From Ohtaekwangia sp036503775 (GTDB lineage Bacteria > Bacteroidota > Bacteroidia > Cytophagales > Cyclobacteriaceae): DNA of 30,153 nt. The stretch covers positions 1 through 30,153 of the forward strand of contig DASXWH010000123.1 of the NCBI GenBank assembly GCA_036503775.1, written 5' to 3'. This document shows, piece by piece, positions 1 through 8,373 of the stretch; within the stretch, counting starts at the first letter, position 1, and every line of letters starts with the position of its first letter. The position numbers and the translations under genes are program-made. A model generated the notes under the pieces. That model was given only the letters and a program-made list of their open reading frames with translations. It was not told the DNA's origin and did not search any database.

Positions 1-2379
1 GGCCACCACATGATACATCCAGTCACCGATAGCACCATAAGCATAGTGGTTATAGGAATTCATAGTAGGAACCTGAAATGTGCTGTCGGGTTTAATGCCA
101 TCCCACCGTTCCCAGATGGTAGTGGCGCCCATCTTCACCGGATACAACCATGACGGATAACTTTCCTGGAGCAATAATGAAAAGGCAACATCTGCATGGC
201 CAAAGCGTGTGAGCACATGACAGAGATAAGGTGTGCCCAGAAAACCAGTTGTAAGGTGATTGCCATAATCCTTTACATTCTGCGCCAGCCGGTCAGCGGC
301 CTGTGCGCGCAACGCTTCGGGCAGCATATCAAAATTCAACGCCAGCACGTAGGCTGTTTGTGTGCTGGAAACCAGTCTCCCGCTGGGTGTGAGGTATTCT
401 TTTACAAACGCATCTTTAATTTTCTGCAGCAACAGGGTGTAGGTGCTGATATCTTCCGTTTTGTTTAATACACGCGCTGCATTGATCAGCAGCTGCGTGG
501 AGTGCGCATAGAAACATTGTGCGATGAGGTACTTATCCGTAACGGCAGCCCTTCCGTCACGGTCATCATTCGGCCCGTAGAAGAGCCAGTCACCAAAATG
601 AAAGCCAGTATTCCACAAATCATTTGTGCTTTTGGATTGCATGAATCCTACCCAGGCTTTCATGCTTTCAAATTGTTCTTCCAGAATTCGTTTGTCGCCA
701 TAGCTACGATACATATTCCACGGAATGATGGTAGCGGCATCCGCCCACCCCGCAGAACCGCCTGCCTGCGGACCCAGTACATTGGGAACTACAAATGGAA
801 CACGACCATCCGGTTGCTGATCGGCTTTCACATCTTTCAGCCATTTCGTGAAAAAATTATTTACGTTAAAATTGAACGCTGCGGCACGCGAGAAAGCCTG
901 CGCATCACCCGTCCAGCCCAGGCGTTCATCACGTTGCGGGCAATCGGTGGGGACATCTAAAAAGTTTCCTCGTTGCCCCCACTCTATATTGTGCTGAAGC
1001 TGGTTGAGCAATGCATGGGATGTTTCAAACGATCCGCTCTTCTGCATAGCAGAATACAACGTAACGGCTTCGAAGTTCTCTGCCTTCAGTTCACCGGGAT
1101 AACCTTCCACCCGGATGAACTGAAATCCATGAAATGTAAAATGCGGTTCAAAGATTTCATCACCTTCACCACGAAGGATGTACGTGTCCTGTGCTTTTGC
1201 TTCGCGTAGATTGGTGGTATAGAAATTTCCATCCTTATCCAGCACCTCGGCATGAGAGATCGTGATCCGGCTTCCGGCTTTTCCCTTCACGCGCATTACC
1301 ACCCATCCTACCAGGTTCTGCCCGAAATCAATTACGTTTTCACCTTTAGGTGTAGTAAAGATCCTTTTCGGTTTGAATACCTCATGCTTTTTTACGGGCT
1401 CATTATAGGTGGCAATCAGGTTATCCAATGGATAGTCAGCAACCTTTACACCCGACCAACCTGAATCGTCATAAGCCGGAGTGTTCCATCCACTCTTTTC
1501 CAGTCGCGCGTCTATTGTCTCACCATCATAGATCTCGGATGTCACAATACTTCCAGTAGTGGATTTCCATGATCCATCCGACACCACGCTTTCAGTTGTA
1601 CCATCGGTGTATACGATGTTCAACTGGAACAGCAGGGAAATATCTTTCCCGTAAAAATTTTTCTGCCCTGACCAGCCGATAAACCCTCGATACCATCCGC
1701 TTCCCAGTTCAACACCAATAGCATTGTCTCCCATGTTAACGAGGCTTGTCACATCATAGGTCTGATACTGCAGTCGTGTTTTATAGCTCGTCCAGCCCGG
1801 TGTGAGGTAAGCATCACCTATCCGTTTTCCGTTGATGTGAGCTTCATACATACCGTGTGCCGTAATGTATGCCGTAGCCGATCGTACTTTTTTTATCGCT
1901 TGAAATTTCTTCCGGAAGACAGGACTGGGTTGGTATGCTGCAGGCTCATCAAATCCGGGTTGGATCCATTTAGCTTTCCAGTCAGTTGAAGTTAACAATG
2001 CCATTTGCCAGAATGCAGGCGCACTCCAGGCCGATGACTTACCCTGATTATCCCATACCCTCACTTGCCAGTGGTAGCGTGAGCCGGATTGTATCACTGC
2101 ACCGGTATACGGCACATGCACCGACTGATCGGACAATACTTTCCCGGAAGTCCACAGCACATTTTTCAGATCTGCCGATTCACTCACCTTAACTTCATAG
2201 GCAGACTGCATAACATTTCGTTTGTCTGATACCAGCTGCCAGCTAAAACGTAGTTTCGTTATGTCAAGCCCGATAGGATTGATCAGGTTCTCGGTACGCA
2301 GGTTCTGAATTTTTACCTGCGCACTGACCTTCAGGCTTGTCAGAGAGAAGATCAGCAGGAAGAATATGGGTCTTGTCAT
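1..2379 (-). CDS. alpha-L-rhamnosidase, GH78, secreted (3' end outside window)
   Basis: Reading the minus strand from the ATG at 2379 gives 793 codons without a stop down to base 1, so the C-terminus (probably about 100 residues) lies outside the window. The protein starts with a hydrophobic signal peptide ending near SLKVSAQ. It has N-terminal beta-sandwich segments typical of GH78 (AYITAHGMYEAHINGKRIGD, then GWTSYKTRLQYQTYDV) and the (alpha/alpha)6 catalytic motif DVPTDCPQRDERLGWTGDAQ starting at about residue 475. Near the cut it shows TTIWERWDGI and NSYNHYAYGAIGDWMY, also GH78 signatures. GH78 enzymes hydrolyse terminal alpha-L-rhamnosyl groups of plant and microbial glycans; this one should act in the periplasm or at the surface. 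Its start lies 18 bases after the stop of the upstream GH78 gene, so the two are probably co-transcribed. The family is certain; the substrate is not. Confidence 0.95.
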   Translation of the reverse strand, partial: MTRPIFFLLIFSLTSLKVSAQVKIQNLRTENLINPIGLDITKLRFSWQLVSDKRNVMQSAYEVKVSESADLKNVLWTSGKVLSDQSVHVPYTGAVIQSGSRYHWQVRVWDNQGKSSAWSAPAFWQMALLTSTDWKAKWIQPGFDEPAAYQPSPVFRKKFQAIKKVRSATAYITAHGMYEAHINGKRIGDAYLTPGWTSYKTRLQYQTYDVTSLVNMGDNAIGVELGSGWYRGFIGWSGQKNFYGKDISLLFQLNIVYTDGTTESVVSDGSWKSTTGSIVTSEIYDGETIDARLEKSGWNTPAYDDSGWSGVKVADYPLDNLIATYNEPVKKHEVFKPKRIFTTPKGENVIDFGQNLVGWVVMRVKGKAGSRITISHAEVLDKDGNFYTTNLREAKAQDTYILRGEGDEIFEPHFTFHGFQFIRVEGYPGELKAENFEAVTLYSAMQKSGSFETSHALLNQLQHNIEWGQRGNFLDVPTDCPQRDERLGWTGDAQAFSRAAAFNFNVNNFFTKWLKDVKADQQPDGRVPFVVPNVLGPQAGGSAGWADAATIIPWNMYRSYGDKRILEEQFESMKAWVGFMQSKSTNDLWNTGFHFGDWLFYGPNDDRDGRAAVTDKYLIAQCFYAHSTQLLINAARVLNKTEDISTYTLLLQKIKDAFVKEYLTPSGRLVSSTQTAYVLALNFDMLPEALRAQAADRLAQNVKDYGNHLTTGFLGTPYLCHVLTRFGHADVAFSLLLQESYPSWLYPVKMGATTIWERWDGIKPDSTFQVPTMNSYNHYAYGAIGDWMYHVVA

Positions 2380-2397
2380 GGTTGCAGAATTTTGAAT

Positions 2398-4830
2398 TCA
2401 TATCTCAAAAAAATTCAGGCCAGGGTTAAGGGTATACACCTTTTTATCCCAGATAAAGGTTCCGGAAATTTTATCCGGCAATTGAACTTCAATCCGCCAC
2501 TTCCCTTTTACCAGCTCATACTTCACAGCAATTTTTCCGGCAGGATGCGGCATCTCCCCGCTTACCTTTGGTAATCCCAGAAGGTGTGGCTGAATCTTTA
2601 CTTTGACAAAACCAGGTGCATCACTATCAATACCGAGCACGGTCCGGAAGAATTCAATATTCGGACTCGATCCCCAGGCATGGCAATCGGAGCGGGATTT
2701 CGCTACATCCGACATCTCGGCCCAGGTAGTGAGTCCCAGTGAAATATTTTTATCCCATGCACCCAACATGCTTTTATACTGTTGTGCGAAACCGGATTTA
2801 AAAAGCGCCTGATGAACATAATACTTAAAATAAATAGACGCCTGTGTAAGTGACGGATCCAGTATGATGTGTTTGGCAAGTTCGTGTGCCTGCTCGCCCT
2901 CAATCATGCCCGTTAAAATGGCCAGGCTGTTTACATGTTGCGAATAAAATTCCTTAGCCTCCGTGTCTGCATACATCTTCTTCTCTGCATCCCAGTATTT
3001 CCGTTGAATTGTATTTTTCAGAACGGCCGCTTCGCGTAAATACATTTCACTAACCTCCTGAAGACCCAGATTATGTTCCATCTCCGCTGCCAGCTGGTAA
3101 GTCCATAATAAATGGATATCCAGTATCGCTGAGTAGCCGTCTTTACTCACCGGAGCAATACCATCTTTCCATCCATGACCGTTGACCCAATCGGTGAACG
3201 TCCAGTACGGAACATTTTTCAATGAACCATCCGCCTGCCGGTACCGCTGAAAGAAGGTAAGCACTTCGCGCGTTCCCTGAAGCTGCTCTTTTACAAAGGC
3301 TTCATCGGGAACATAACGCCAGAAGTCATGCACCATAGCGATCCACCACAATGAAAAGCCGGGAATGATCTGTGCATTCGCTGTCGGATAACGGCTCATC
3401 GTTATACCTTCCGCCAGACGTGAGCGATTCGAAAGCGATATGGCATTCCGCACCATGCGGTCATCACCGGAATTAAAAAGCGTTACCAGTGCCTGAATGC
3501 GTGTGTCACCGATATATTGCAACTGTTCATAGTATGGACAATCCATATAGGTTTCAAAAGCGCAGAGCCGAGCCGTACGCCAACCTACTTCGAGGTATTT
3601 TTCAAACAGCGGATCAGGTGAACTGAACTTTGCCTTATACTGAAAGGGATATCCGGTAAAAATTCCATACACATCCTCCAGTATCAGCGGATCATCTTTT
3701 GTCTCAATCTTTAACAAAATATACCTGTATGTTCTCCACCACAGGGATGTGAACGTCTGCTGATTACTTCCATCGGATATCAGGCTGTCATACTTACCAA
3801 TGAACCGCTTTCCTTCTACCTCATTCCGGTTTCCCTTATACCAGGTGTTTGTATCCGCGGCAGCTTTGTCATACAACGCTTCTGCATAGGCCATCGAAAG
3901 CGATGCACCTCTTCCCTGGCTGAAGATTAACGTTGGATAAGCATTGGTGAGCACTTCCTGGTCCAGCAGAACAGAAGCTTTTGTCCGAGCAGGAATGGTG
4001 AATGGTTTTCGCTGCACCAGAAAATCAGGTGATACCTTTATACCTTCTGCCTTTCTCACTTTTTTCAATCGCTGTTCCGTCATCTCCATTGCGGGTAAAG
4101 GTGACGGTACCAGCATCCAGGCGAAGGGTGTGAACGAGAACACGCCTTTCGGTATTCCGGGGATCAGCGGCCGGGCATTTCTCCACGAAGTATCATCAAG
4201 GTCTTCGCGCTCAAAATGCTTAACCTGTTTATTCATGTCTACCCGTTCTCCGGGCCCCGCTACATAGTAGCCCGGTACTTTCACTGACAGGGGCTGATGG
4301 CTTTCATCGTGGATACTCTTCCATGTGTTGTTGGTGTTCACAATTTCTTCCGTAGCCGCATTGCCCTGCACGATAAAAGCTGTCATGTGTGATACCTGTG
4401 CTTCCGGTTTTGCCGGTCCGTCATTCCAGACGACAGCAGCCAGAACATTTTTTCCGGGTTTCAGGTATCGGGCAATGTCAAGCGTTTCAAAATTCCAGTA
4501 GTACATATCACCACGTGCCGGACCGAGTGATATCAGTTGTCCATTCACCCATAACTTATACCGGTTATCTGCAGAAACGTGAATAACAAAAGATGCGGGA
4601 GCGGCTTCCAGTGTAAAAGTCTTTCGGAATTTGTAAACGGTATACTTTTTCAATTCCAGCGGAACTGAACCTGACCACACATTCACCGGATCACCGGGTC
4701 CGGTTATCCATTGCGCTTTCCAGGGTTTTTCCAATAACACCGGATTGATCACCTGTGCTTTCAGATCAACCACCGTCAGGATCATCATGACCAAAAAAAA
4801 TACTACGTCAGCTGGTTGCAGTTTCTTCAT
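2398..4830 (-). CDS. alpha-L-rhamnosidase family protein, GH78, secreted
   Basis: An 810-residue protein with an N-terminal signal peptide (hydrophobic core FFLVMMILTVV, cleavage near DLKAQ). Residues about 50-200 form the jelly-roll domain (RKTFTL, YKLWVNGQLISLGPARGD). The six-hairpin catalytic domain carries DCPYYEQLQYIGDTRIQ from about residue 430; its Asp and Glu match the acidic cluster described for Bacillus RhaB-type GH78 enzymes. A C-terminal beta-sandwich follows (SRSDCHAWGSSPNIEF, then IQPHLLGLPKVSGEMPHPAG). Length fits the family. It is the first gene of a two-gene operon and is only distantly similar to its downstream partner (DCPYYEQ instead of DCPQRDER), so the pair probably splits specificities or linkages. 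No SusC/SusD pair is visible in the window. Confidence 0.93.
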   Translation of the reverse strand: MKKLQPADVVFFLVMMILTVVDLKAQVINPVLLEKPWKAQWITGPGDPVNVWSGSVPLELKKYTVYKFRKTFTLEAAPASFVIHVSADNRYKLWVNGQLISLGPARGDMYYWNFETLDIARYLKPGKNVLAAVVWNDGPAKPEAQVSHMTAFIVQGNAATEEIVNTNNTWKSIHDESHQPLSVKVPGYYVAGPGERVDMNKQVKHFEREDLDDTSWRNARPLIPGIPKGVFSFTPFAWMLVPSPLPAMEMTEQRLKKVRKAEGIKVSPDFLVQRKPFTIPARTKASVLLDQEVLTNAYPTLIFSQGRGASLSMAYAEALYDKAAADTNTWYKGNRNEVEGKRFIGKYDSLISDGSNQQTFTSLWWRTYRYILLKIETKDDPLILEDVYGIFTGYPFQYKAKFSSPDPLFEKYLEVGWRTARLCAFETYMDCPYYEQLQYIGDTRIQALVTLFNSGDDRMVRNAISLSNRSRLAEGITMSRYPTANAQIIPGFSLWWIAMVHDFWRYVPDEAFVKEQLQGTREVLTFFQRYRQADGSLKNVPYWTFTDWVNGHGWKDGIAPVSKDGYSAILDIHLLWTYQLAAEMEHNLGLQEVSEMYLREAAVLKNTIQRKYWDAEKKMYADTEAKEFYSQHVNSLAILTGMIEGEQAHELAKHIILDPSLTQASIYFKYYVHQALFKSGFAQQYKSMLGAWDKNISLGLTTWAEMSDVAKSRSDCHAWGSSPNIEFFRTVLGIDSDAPGFVKVKIQPHLLGLPKVSGEMPHPAGKIAVKYELVKGKWRIEVQLPDKISGTFIWDKKVYTLNPGLNFFEI

Positions 4831-4865
4831 ACTCCGAAGTTAACCCATTAATGCGGAGAATTAAT

Positions 4866-4883
4866 CATGACAGTACATGACAG
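4866..4883. promoter_or_regulatory. direct repeat CATGACAG-TA-CATGACAG, candidate operator
   Basis: Two perfect copies of CATGACAG (4866-4873 and 4876-4883) have a 10-base period, so they sit on one face of the helix. They lie in the 206-base region between the divergent rhamnosidase operon and lutA, 36 bases from the rhamnosidase start. Tandem half-sites one helical turn apart are common for AraC-type and some other regulators. The binding protein is unknown and the role is inferred. Confidence 0.4.
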
Positions 4884-4985
4884 CCAAACCCGGAAAACTA
4901 TTTACTTTAAGAGCGTTTTTTTGAATACCTCAGCCATACGGAATTACTTCTGTGCCAGTGGGTGATAATTAACGGCATCGTAATG

Positions 4986-4993
4986 TATTTTTG
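4986..4993 (+). promoter_or_regulatory. -7 box TATTTTTG for lutABC
   Basis: A full match to the Bacteroidota TAnnTTTG -7 element, 43 bases upstream of the lutA start. I see no convincing TTTG -33 box about 20 bases upstream, which could fit a promoter that needs an activator. Confidence 0.45.
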
Positions 4994-5036
4994 TTGATTA
5001 AAAAAATGAAGCACGGCCTTACCTCACTGCGTTAAA

Positions 5037-5777
5037 ATGAAAGTTGGATTGTTTATCCCGTGTTATGTTGACCAGTTTTATCCAAGCGTTGCTGTGGCTA
5101 CACTGGAACTGCTGGAGAAACTGAATATATCTGTCACGTATCCCCTGAATCAAACCTGCTGCGGTCAGCCGATGGCCAACTCCGGGTTTGAGCATCTTAC
5201 CGGCTCGTGTAATGCTTTATTTATCGAGAATTTCAGATCGTTCGATTATATCGTTTGTCCTTCAGGAAGCTGTGCCCTCCATATCAAAGACCATCTTCAT
5301 GATGAACAGGAACCTGCTGTTGCTGAACGAACACGTTCACGGGTTTTTGAACTCACGGAGTTTCTTACCGACATCGTTCAGGTAAAAAATATTCAGGCCC
5401 GGTTTCCACACAAGGTAGGCTTACATCAAAGCTGTCATGGCCAGCGGGGACTAAAACTTTCCCAGATGTCGGAGCTCGTAGCGCCACCCTTTTCCAAACC
5501 GGAAACATTATTGCGGATGGTGAAAGATCTGCAGCTGGTTGAACCCGAACGCAAGGATGAATGCTGTGGCTTTGGTGGAACCTTCTGTGTAACGGAAGAA
5601 GCCGTCAGCGTAAAAATGGGACAAGACCGGATCACTGACCATCTTCATAATCAGGTAGAATATATCACCGGTGGCGACATGAGCTGCCTGATGCACCTGG
5701 AAGGAATTTTACGGAGACAGAAAAGCAACGTGAAGGTTATACATCTTGCAGAGATATTAAATTCAGTTGACAGTTAA
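5037..5777 (+). CDS. lutA: L-lactate oxidation iron-sulfur protein LutA (YkgE-like)
   Basis: A 246-residue protein with two cysteine-rich CCG domains, the hallmark of LutA/YkgE and of glycolate-oxidase/heterodisulfide-reductase iron-sulfur subunits. The first CC pair is at residues 41-42 (NQTCCGQPMANSG) and is followed by CPSGSC. The second is at 176-177 (DECCGFGGTFCV), followed by GGDMSCLMHLEG. Start MKVGLFIPCYVDQFYP is typical of the family. LutA works with LutB and LutC to oxidise L-lactate to pyruvate in the cytoplasm. It is the first gene of a lutA-lutB-lutC run and is divergent from rhamnosidases, whose sugar product is degraded through L-lactaldehyde and L-lactate. Its stop codon lies inside the left arm of an inverted repeat. 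Confidence 0.94.
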   Translation: MKVGLFIPCYVDQFYPSVAVATLELLEKLNISVTYPLNQTCCGQPMANSGFEHLTGSCNALFIENFRSFDYIVCPSGSCALHIKDHLHDEQEPAVAERTRSRVFELTEFLTDIVQVKNIQARFPHKVGLHQSCHGQRGLKLSQMSELVAPPFSKPETLLRMVKDLQLVEPERKDECCGFGGTFCVTEEAVSVKMGQDRITDHLHNQVEYITGGDMSCLMHLEGILRRQKSNVKVIHLAEILNSVDS

Positions 5778-5853
5778 CAAATGACAGTTAACAACCGGTT
5801 AGGAACAAACAGAATAAAACGATTTGTCAATTGCTTATTGTCAATTGTCAACT
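5765..5853. repeat. imperfect inverted repeat between lutA and lutB
   Basis: The left arm 5765-5794 and the right arm 5824-5853 match at 22 of 30 positions as an inverted repeat around a 29-base spacer. The left arm also holds two direct copies of TGACAGTTAACAA (5768-5780 and 5782-5794), and the right arm two copies of TTGTCAATTG-like sequence. The lutA stop is within the left arm, and lutB starts 9 bases after the right arm. It would form a long AU-rich hairpin in the operon mRNA, possibly affecting stability or relative expression. Confidence 0.65.
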
Positions 5854-5862
5854 ATCTGAAAC

Positions 5863-7236
5863 ATGACTAAAACCAAAGACCATCCTTCCCTCTCTGAAGA
5901 ATTCAATCGCGATGAAGCGAGAGTGGACTGGCATGATAAAACCTTATGGTGGATCCGGCAGAAGCGTGACAAGGCTGCACACACCCTTCCCGAGTGGGAA
6001 CAGTTGCGCGAGGCTGCATCGCAGATAAAAAACAATGTACTGGGAAACTTAAGTGGATACCTCATCGCATTTGAAGAACGGGCAAAAGCCAATGGCGCTG
6101 TTGTTCACTGGGCGCGTGATGCGCAGGAACATAATGAGATTGTCTTGTCTGTATTGAAACAGCATGACGTTAAGCAGATTGTTAAAAGTAAATCCATGCT
6201 CACGGAGGAATGTCACCTGAACGAGTTCCTTCACCATAAAGGCATTGATGTGATCGATACCGACCTGGGTGAGCGCATTGTTCAGCTCGCTAACGAACCG
6301 CCAAGTCATATCGTGCTACCCTGCATTCATAAAAAGAAAGAAGAGATCGGAGAATTATTTCATCAGCATCTTGGCACTCCGGAAGGGAATGCAGATCCAC
6401 AGTTTCTCACGGAAGCGGCACGCCTTCACCTGCGCGAAAAATTCCTGACACGTGAAGCTGCGATCACCGGTGTGAATTTCGCGGTAGCTGAAACGGGTGA
6501 GTTTGTGGTCTGCACCAACGAAGGCAATGCCGACATGGGCGCGGACCTGGCAGATGTTCACATTGCCTGCATGGGAATTGAAAAAATAATCCCGCAGCGT
6601 AAGCACCTCAGCATCTTCCTGCGGCTACTGGCCCGAAGTGCAACGGGTCAGCCCATCACCACCTACTCCAGTCATTTTAAGAGACCACGGCCAGGTCAGC
6701 AGCTTCACATCGTACTGGTTGACAATGGCCGCACGCAGCAACTCGGTCGCGATGACTTCCGGAATTCGCTGAAGTGTATCCGCTGTGGCGCCTGCATGAA
6801 TACCTGCCCCGTTTACCGGAGAAGTGGTGGTCATAGTTATCATACCGCTATTGCCGGACCTATTGGATCCATACTCGCACCGAACCTGAACATGCGCGAA
6901 TATGCCGACCTTCCTTTTGCTTCGACACTGTGTGGCTCTTGCAGCAATGTATGTCCGGTGAAGATTGACATTCATGATCAATTGTATAAATGGCGGCAGG
7001 TACTGGTGAAAGAAGGTTATTCACCACAGACCAAAACGGTTGGTATGAAGGTGATGGCAAAAGTACTTTCCAACACTGCATTGTATCAGCGTGCAGGCAA
7101 AATAGGTCGCTGGATACTACGCGTTATTCCGGGACTAGTTAACAATCGATTTAATCCCTGGTTTGCACAACGTGAAATGCCTGAATCACCGAAAACATCT
7201 TTTCGGGATTGGTATACAAAAAACAGAAAATCATGA
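5863..7236 (+). CDS. lutB: L-lactate oxidation iron-sulfur protein LutB (YkgF-like)
   Basis: A 457-residue protein. Residues about 65-290 form the LUD (DUF162) domain (VNFAVAETGEFVVCTNEGNA). The two-cluster ferredoxin region follows, with CIRCGACMNTCPVY from Cys305 (Cys305, 308, 311 and 315) and LCGSCSNVCPVKIDIHDQ from Cys357 (Cys357, 360 and 364). The second run has fewer cysteines than a classic cluster, as is usual in LutB. The C-terminal tail is basic and hydrophobic (GRWILRVIPGLVNNRFNPW). The protein should carry electrons within the LutABC lactate-oxidising complex. The start ATG at 5863 gives MTKTKDHPSLSEEFN. It lies 85 bases after lutA and overlaps lutC by ATGA, so B and C are translationally coupled. 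Confidence 0.95.
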   Translation: MTKTKDHPSLSEEFNRDEARVDWHDKTLWWIRQKRDKAAHTLPEWEQLREAASQIKNNVLGNLSGYLIAFEERAKANGAVVHWARDAQEHNEIVLSVLKQHDVKQIVKSKSMLTEECHLNEFLHHKGIDVIDTDLGERIVQLANEPPSHIVLPCIHKKKEEIGELFHQHLGTPEGNADPQFLTEAARLHLREKFLTREAAITGVNFAVAETGEFVVCTNEGNADMGADLADVHIACMGIEKIIPQRKHLSIFLRLLARSATGQPITTYSSHFKRPRPGQQLHIVLVDNGRTQQLGRDDFRNSLKCIRCGACMNTCPVYRRSGGHSYHTAIAGPIGSILAPNLNMREYADLPFASTLCGSCSNVCPVKIDIHDQLYKWRQVLVKEGYSPQTKTVGMKVMAKVLSNTALYQRAGKIGRWILRVIPGLVNNRFNPWFAQREMPESPKTSFRDWYTKNRKS

Positions 7237-7814
7237 ACAGCCGGGAGAAAATATTGTCACGTGTTAAACAAAATCAGCCTGAAGCGAAAGCGTTACCAGA
7301 CATCGATCATTTTCACGGTAACATTGAAACCGTGATCGACCGGTTCAGAAGTGTGCTGGTTTCCATTGGCGGTGAAGTGCACATGGTGAATACCATGGAA
7401 GAAATTCAAACGATAGTCGGATCGAAGATCCCGGACAAGGCTCGTGTAGTGAATCTGACCGATGTTGATTTCTTCTTTGGTGAAGAAATATCAGAACAAA
7501 CCAACCCTCATTCGCTGGAGAATGTATACCTCGCCATTCTAAGGTCACCTTTGGGTGTGGCTGAGAATGGCGCAATATGGTTAACAGCAAAAGACACACG
7601 CGTAAGAGCACTCCCTTTCATCTGTGAACATCTGGCTGTAATCCTTTCAAAGGAAAAGATCGTTCCTACCTTGCATGAGGCATATGATATCCTGGAGATC
7701 AGCGATCACGATTACGGAGTTTTCATTGCAGGACCTTCCAAGACTGCTGATATCGAGCAGAGTCTGGTACTGGGAGCGCATGGCTCGAAGAGTATGACAG
7801 TATTTATTATGTGA
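7233..7814 (+). CDS. lutC: LutC/YkgG, LUD-domain subunit of L-lactate oxidation
   Basis: A 193-residue LUD-domain protein, starting MNSREKILSRVKQNQP. The start at 7233 was chosen because its ATG overlaps the lutB stop (ATGA) and gives the usual LutC N-terminus; a TTG at 7209 would only add residues that overlap lutB. Typical LutC features are the RSPLGVAENGAIWLT stretch near residue 105, ICEHLAVIL, and the C-terminal IAGPSKTADIEQSLVLGAHG. It is the last of the three subunits that convert L-lactate to pyruvate. No LutP permease gene is adjacent here. Confidence 0.93.
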   Translation: MNSREKILSRVKQNQPEAKALPDIDHFHGNIETVIDRFRSVLVSIGGEVHMVNTMEEIQTIVGSKIPDKARVVNLTDVDFFFGEEISEQTNPHSLENVYLAILRSPLGVAENGAIWLTAKDTRVRALPFICEHLAVILSKEKIVPTLHEAYDILEISDHDYGVFIAGPSKTADIEQSLVLGAHGSKSMTVFIM

Positions 7815-7865
7815 TGGTACATCAATCAATGAGCAGCCCGCAGAAATAATTTAACAATCACGCAA

Positions 7866-8293
7866 ATGGAAAGACCTAACGTTGGTGTCGGTGTCATTAT
7901 TGAAAATAACGAAGGAAAAATCCTGATTGGGAAACGAAAAGGAAGCCACTCCCCCTTTTACTCCATTCCCGGAGGACACCTGGAATCGGGTGAGACCTTC
8001 GAAGAAGCGGCCATCAAGGAAATAGAAGAAGAAACCGGACTCACTATCTATGCACCGGAAGTAATTGCTGTTACCAATAATCTTCGGACATACGCCATCG
8101 AAAAGAGACATTACATCTCCGTTATCTGTACACCAATCAATTCCAGGGAATCCCGGTAGTGCGGGAAAAAGAAAAATGTGAAGGGTGGGAATGGATCGAC
8201 CCGATGCACATTCCGACTCCCCACTTTGATGCCAGTGAATTTGCCATCGAATGCTTTTTGAAAAAGCGTTTTTATATTTCAAACCAACGGTAA
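7866..8293 (+). pseudogene. Nudix hydrolase (NUDT15-like), frameshifted
   Basis: Frame 1 (7866-8159) encodes 97 residues with a near-complete Nudix box, GHLESGETFEEAAIKEIEEE then TGL, with Lys in place of the usual Arg. It leads in with a NUDT15-like N-terminus (PNVGVGVIIENNEGKILIGK). After HYISVICTP the frame fails. The frame beginning at 8138 continues with QFQGIPVVREKEKCEGWEWI and runs to TAA at 8291-8293, giving exactly the C-terminal half expected of this family (EPEKCE.WEW). One base appears to be missing near 8131-8138; for example AA in place of AAA in CCAAAT would restore a protein of about 142 residues. It may be a decayed gene or an assembly indel. Members hydrolyse (d)NTPs and related nucleotides. 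It lies 51 bases after lutC. Confidence 0.85.
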
Positions 8294-8302
8294 TCGAGAT
8301 CG

Positions 8303-8310
8303 TAATTTTG
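8303..8310 (+). promoter_or_regulatory. -7 box TAATTTTG for the AraC-type gene
   Basis: A full TAnnTTTG match 63 bases upstream of the regulator start. A weak TTTC lies about 22 bases upstream of it (8277-8280), where a -33 element is expected. Confidence 0.4.
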
Positions 8311-8373
8311 TATCTTGTAGGATACGGTGAAATGCCACTGGTTCACTGAATATTTTCTTTTACCAGGGACACT

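Noticed and set aside
4893..4900. TAGTTTTC on the minus strand as the rhamnosidase -7 box
   Set aside because: One base off the consensus and no -33 partner; too weak to list as a promoter.
5037..7814. lutABC as glycolate oxidase or heterodisulfide reductase subunits
   Set aside because: The A-B-C order with LUD domains in B and C and the CCG protein in A is specific to the LutABC/YkgEFG group.
7851..8282. 143-residue open frame on the minus strand opposite the Nudix gene
   Set aside because: It is the antisense of a gene with a clear Nudix box on the plus strand; no motif and unlikely composition.
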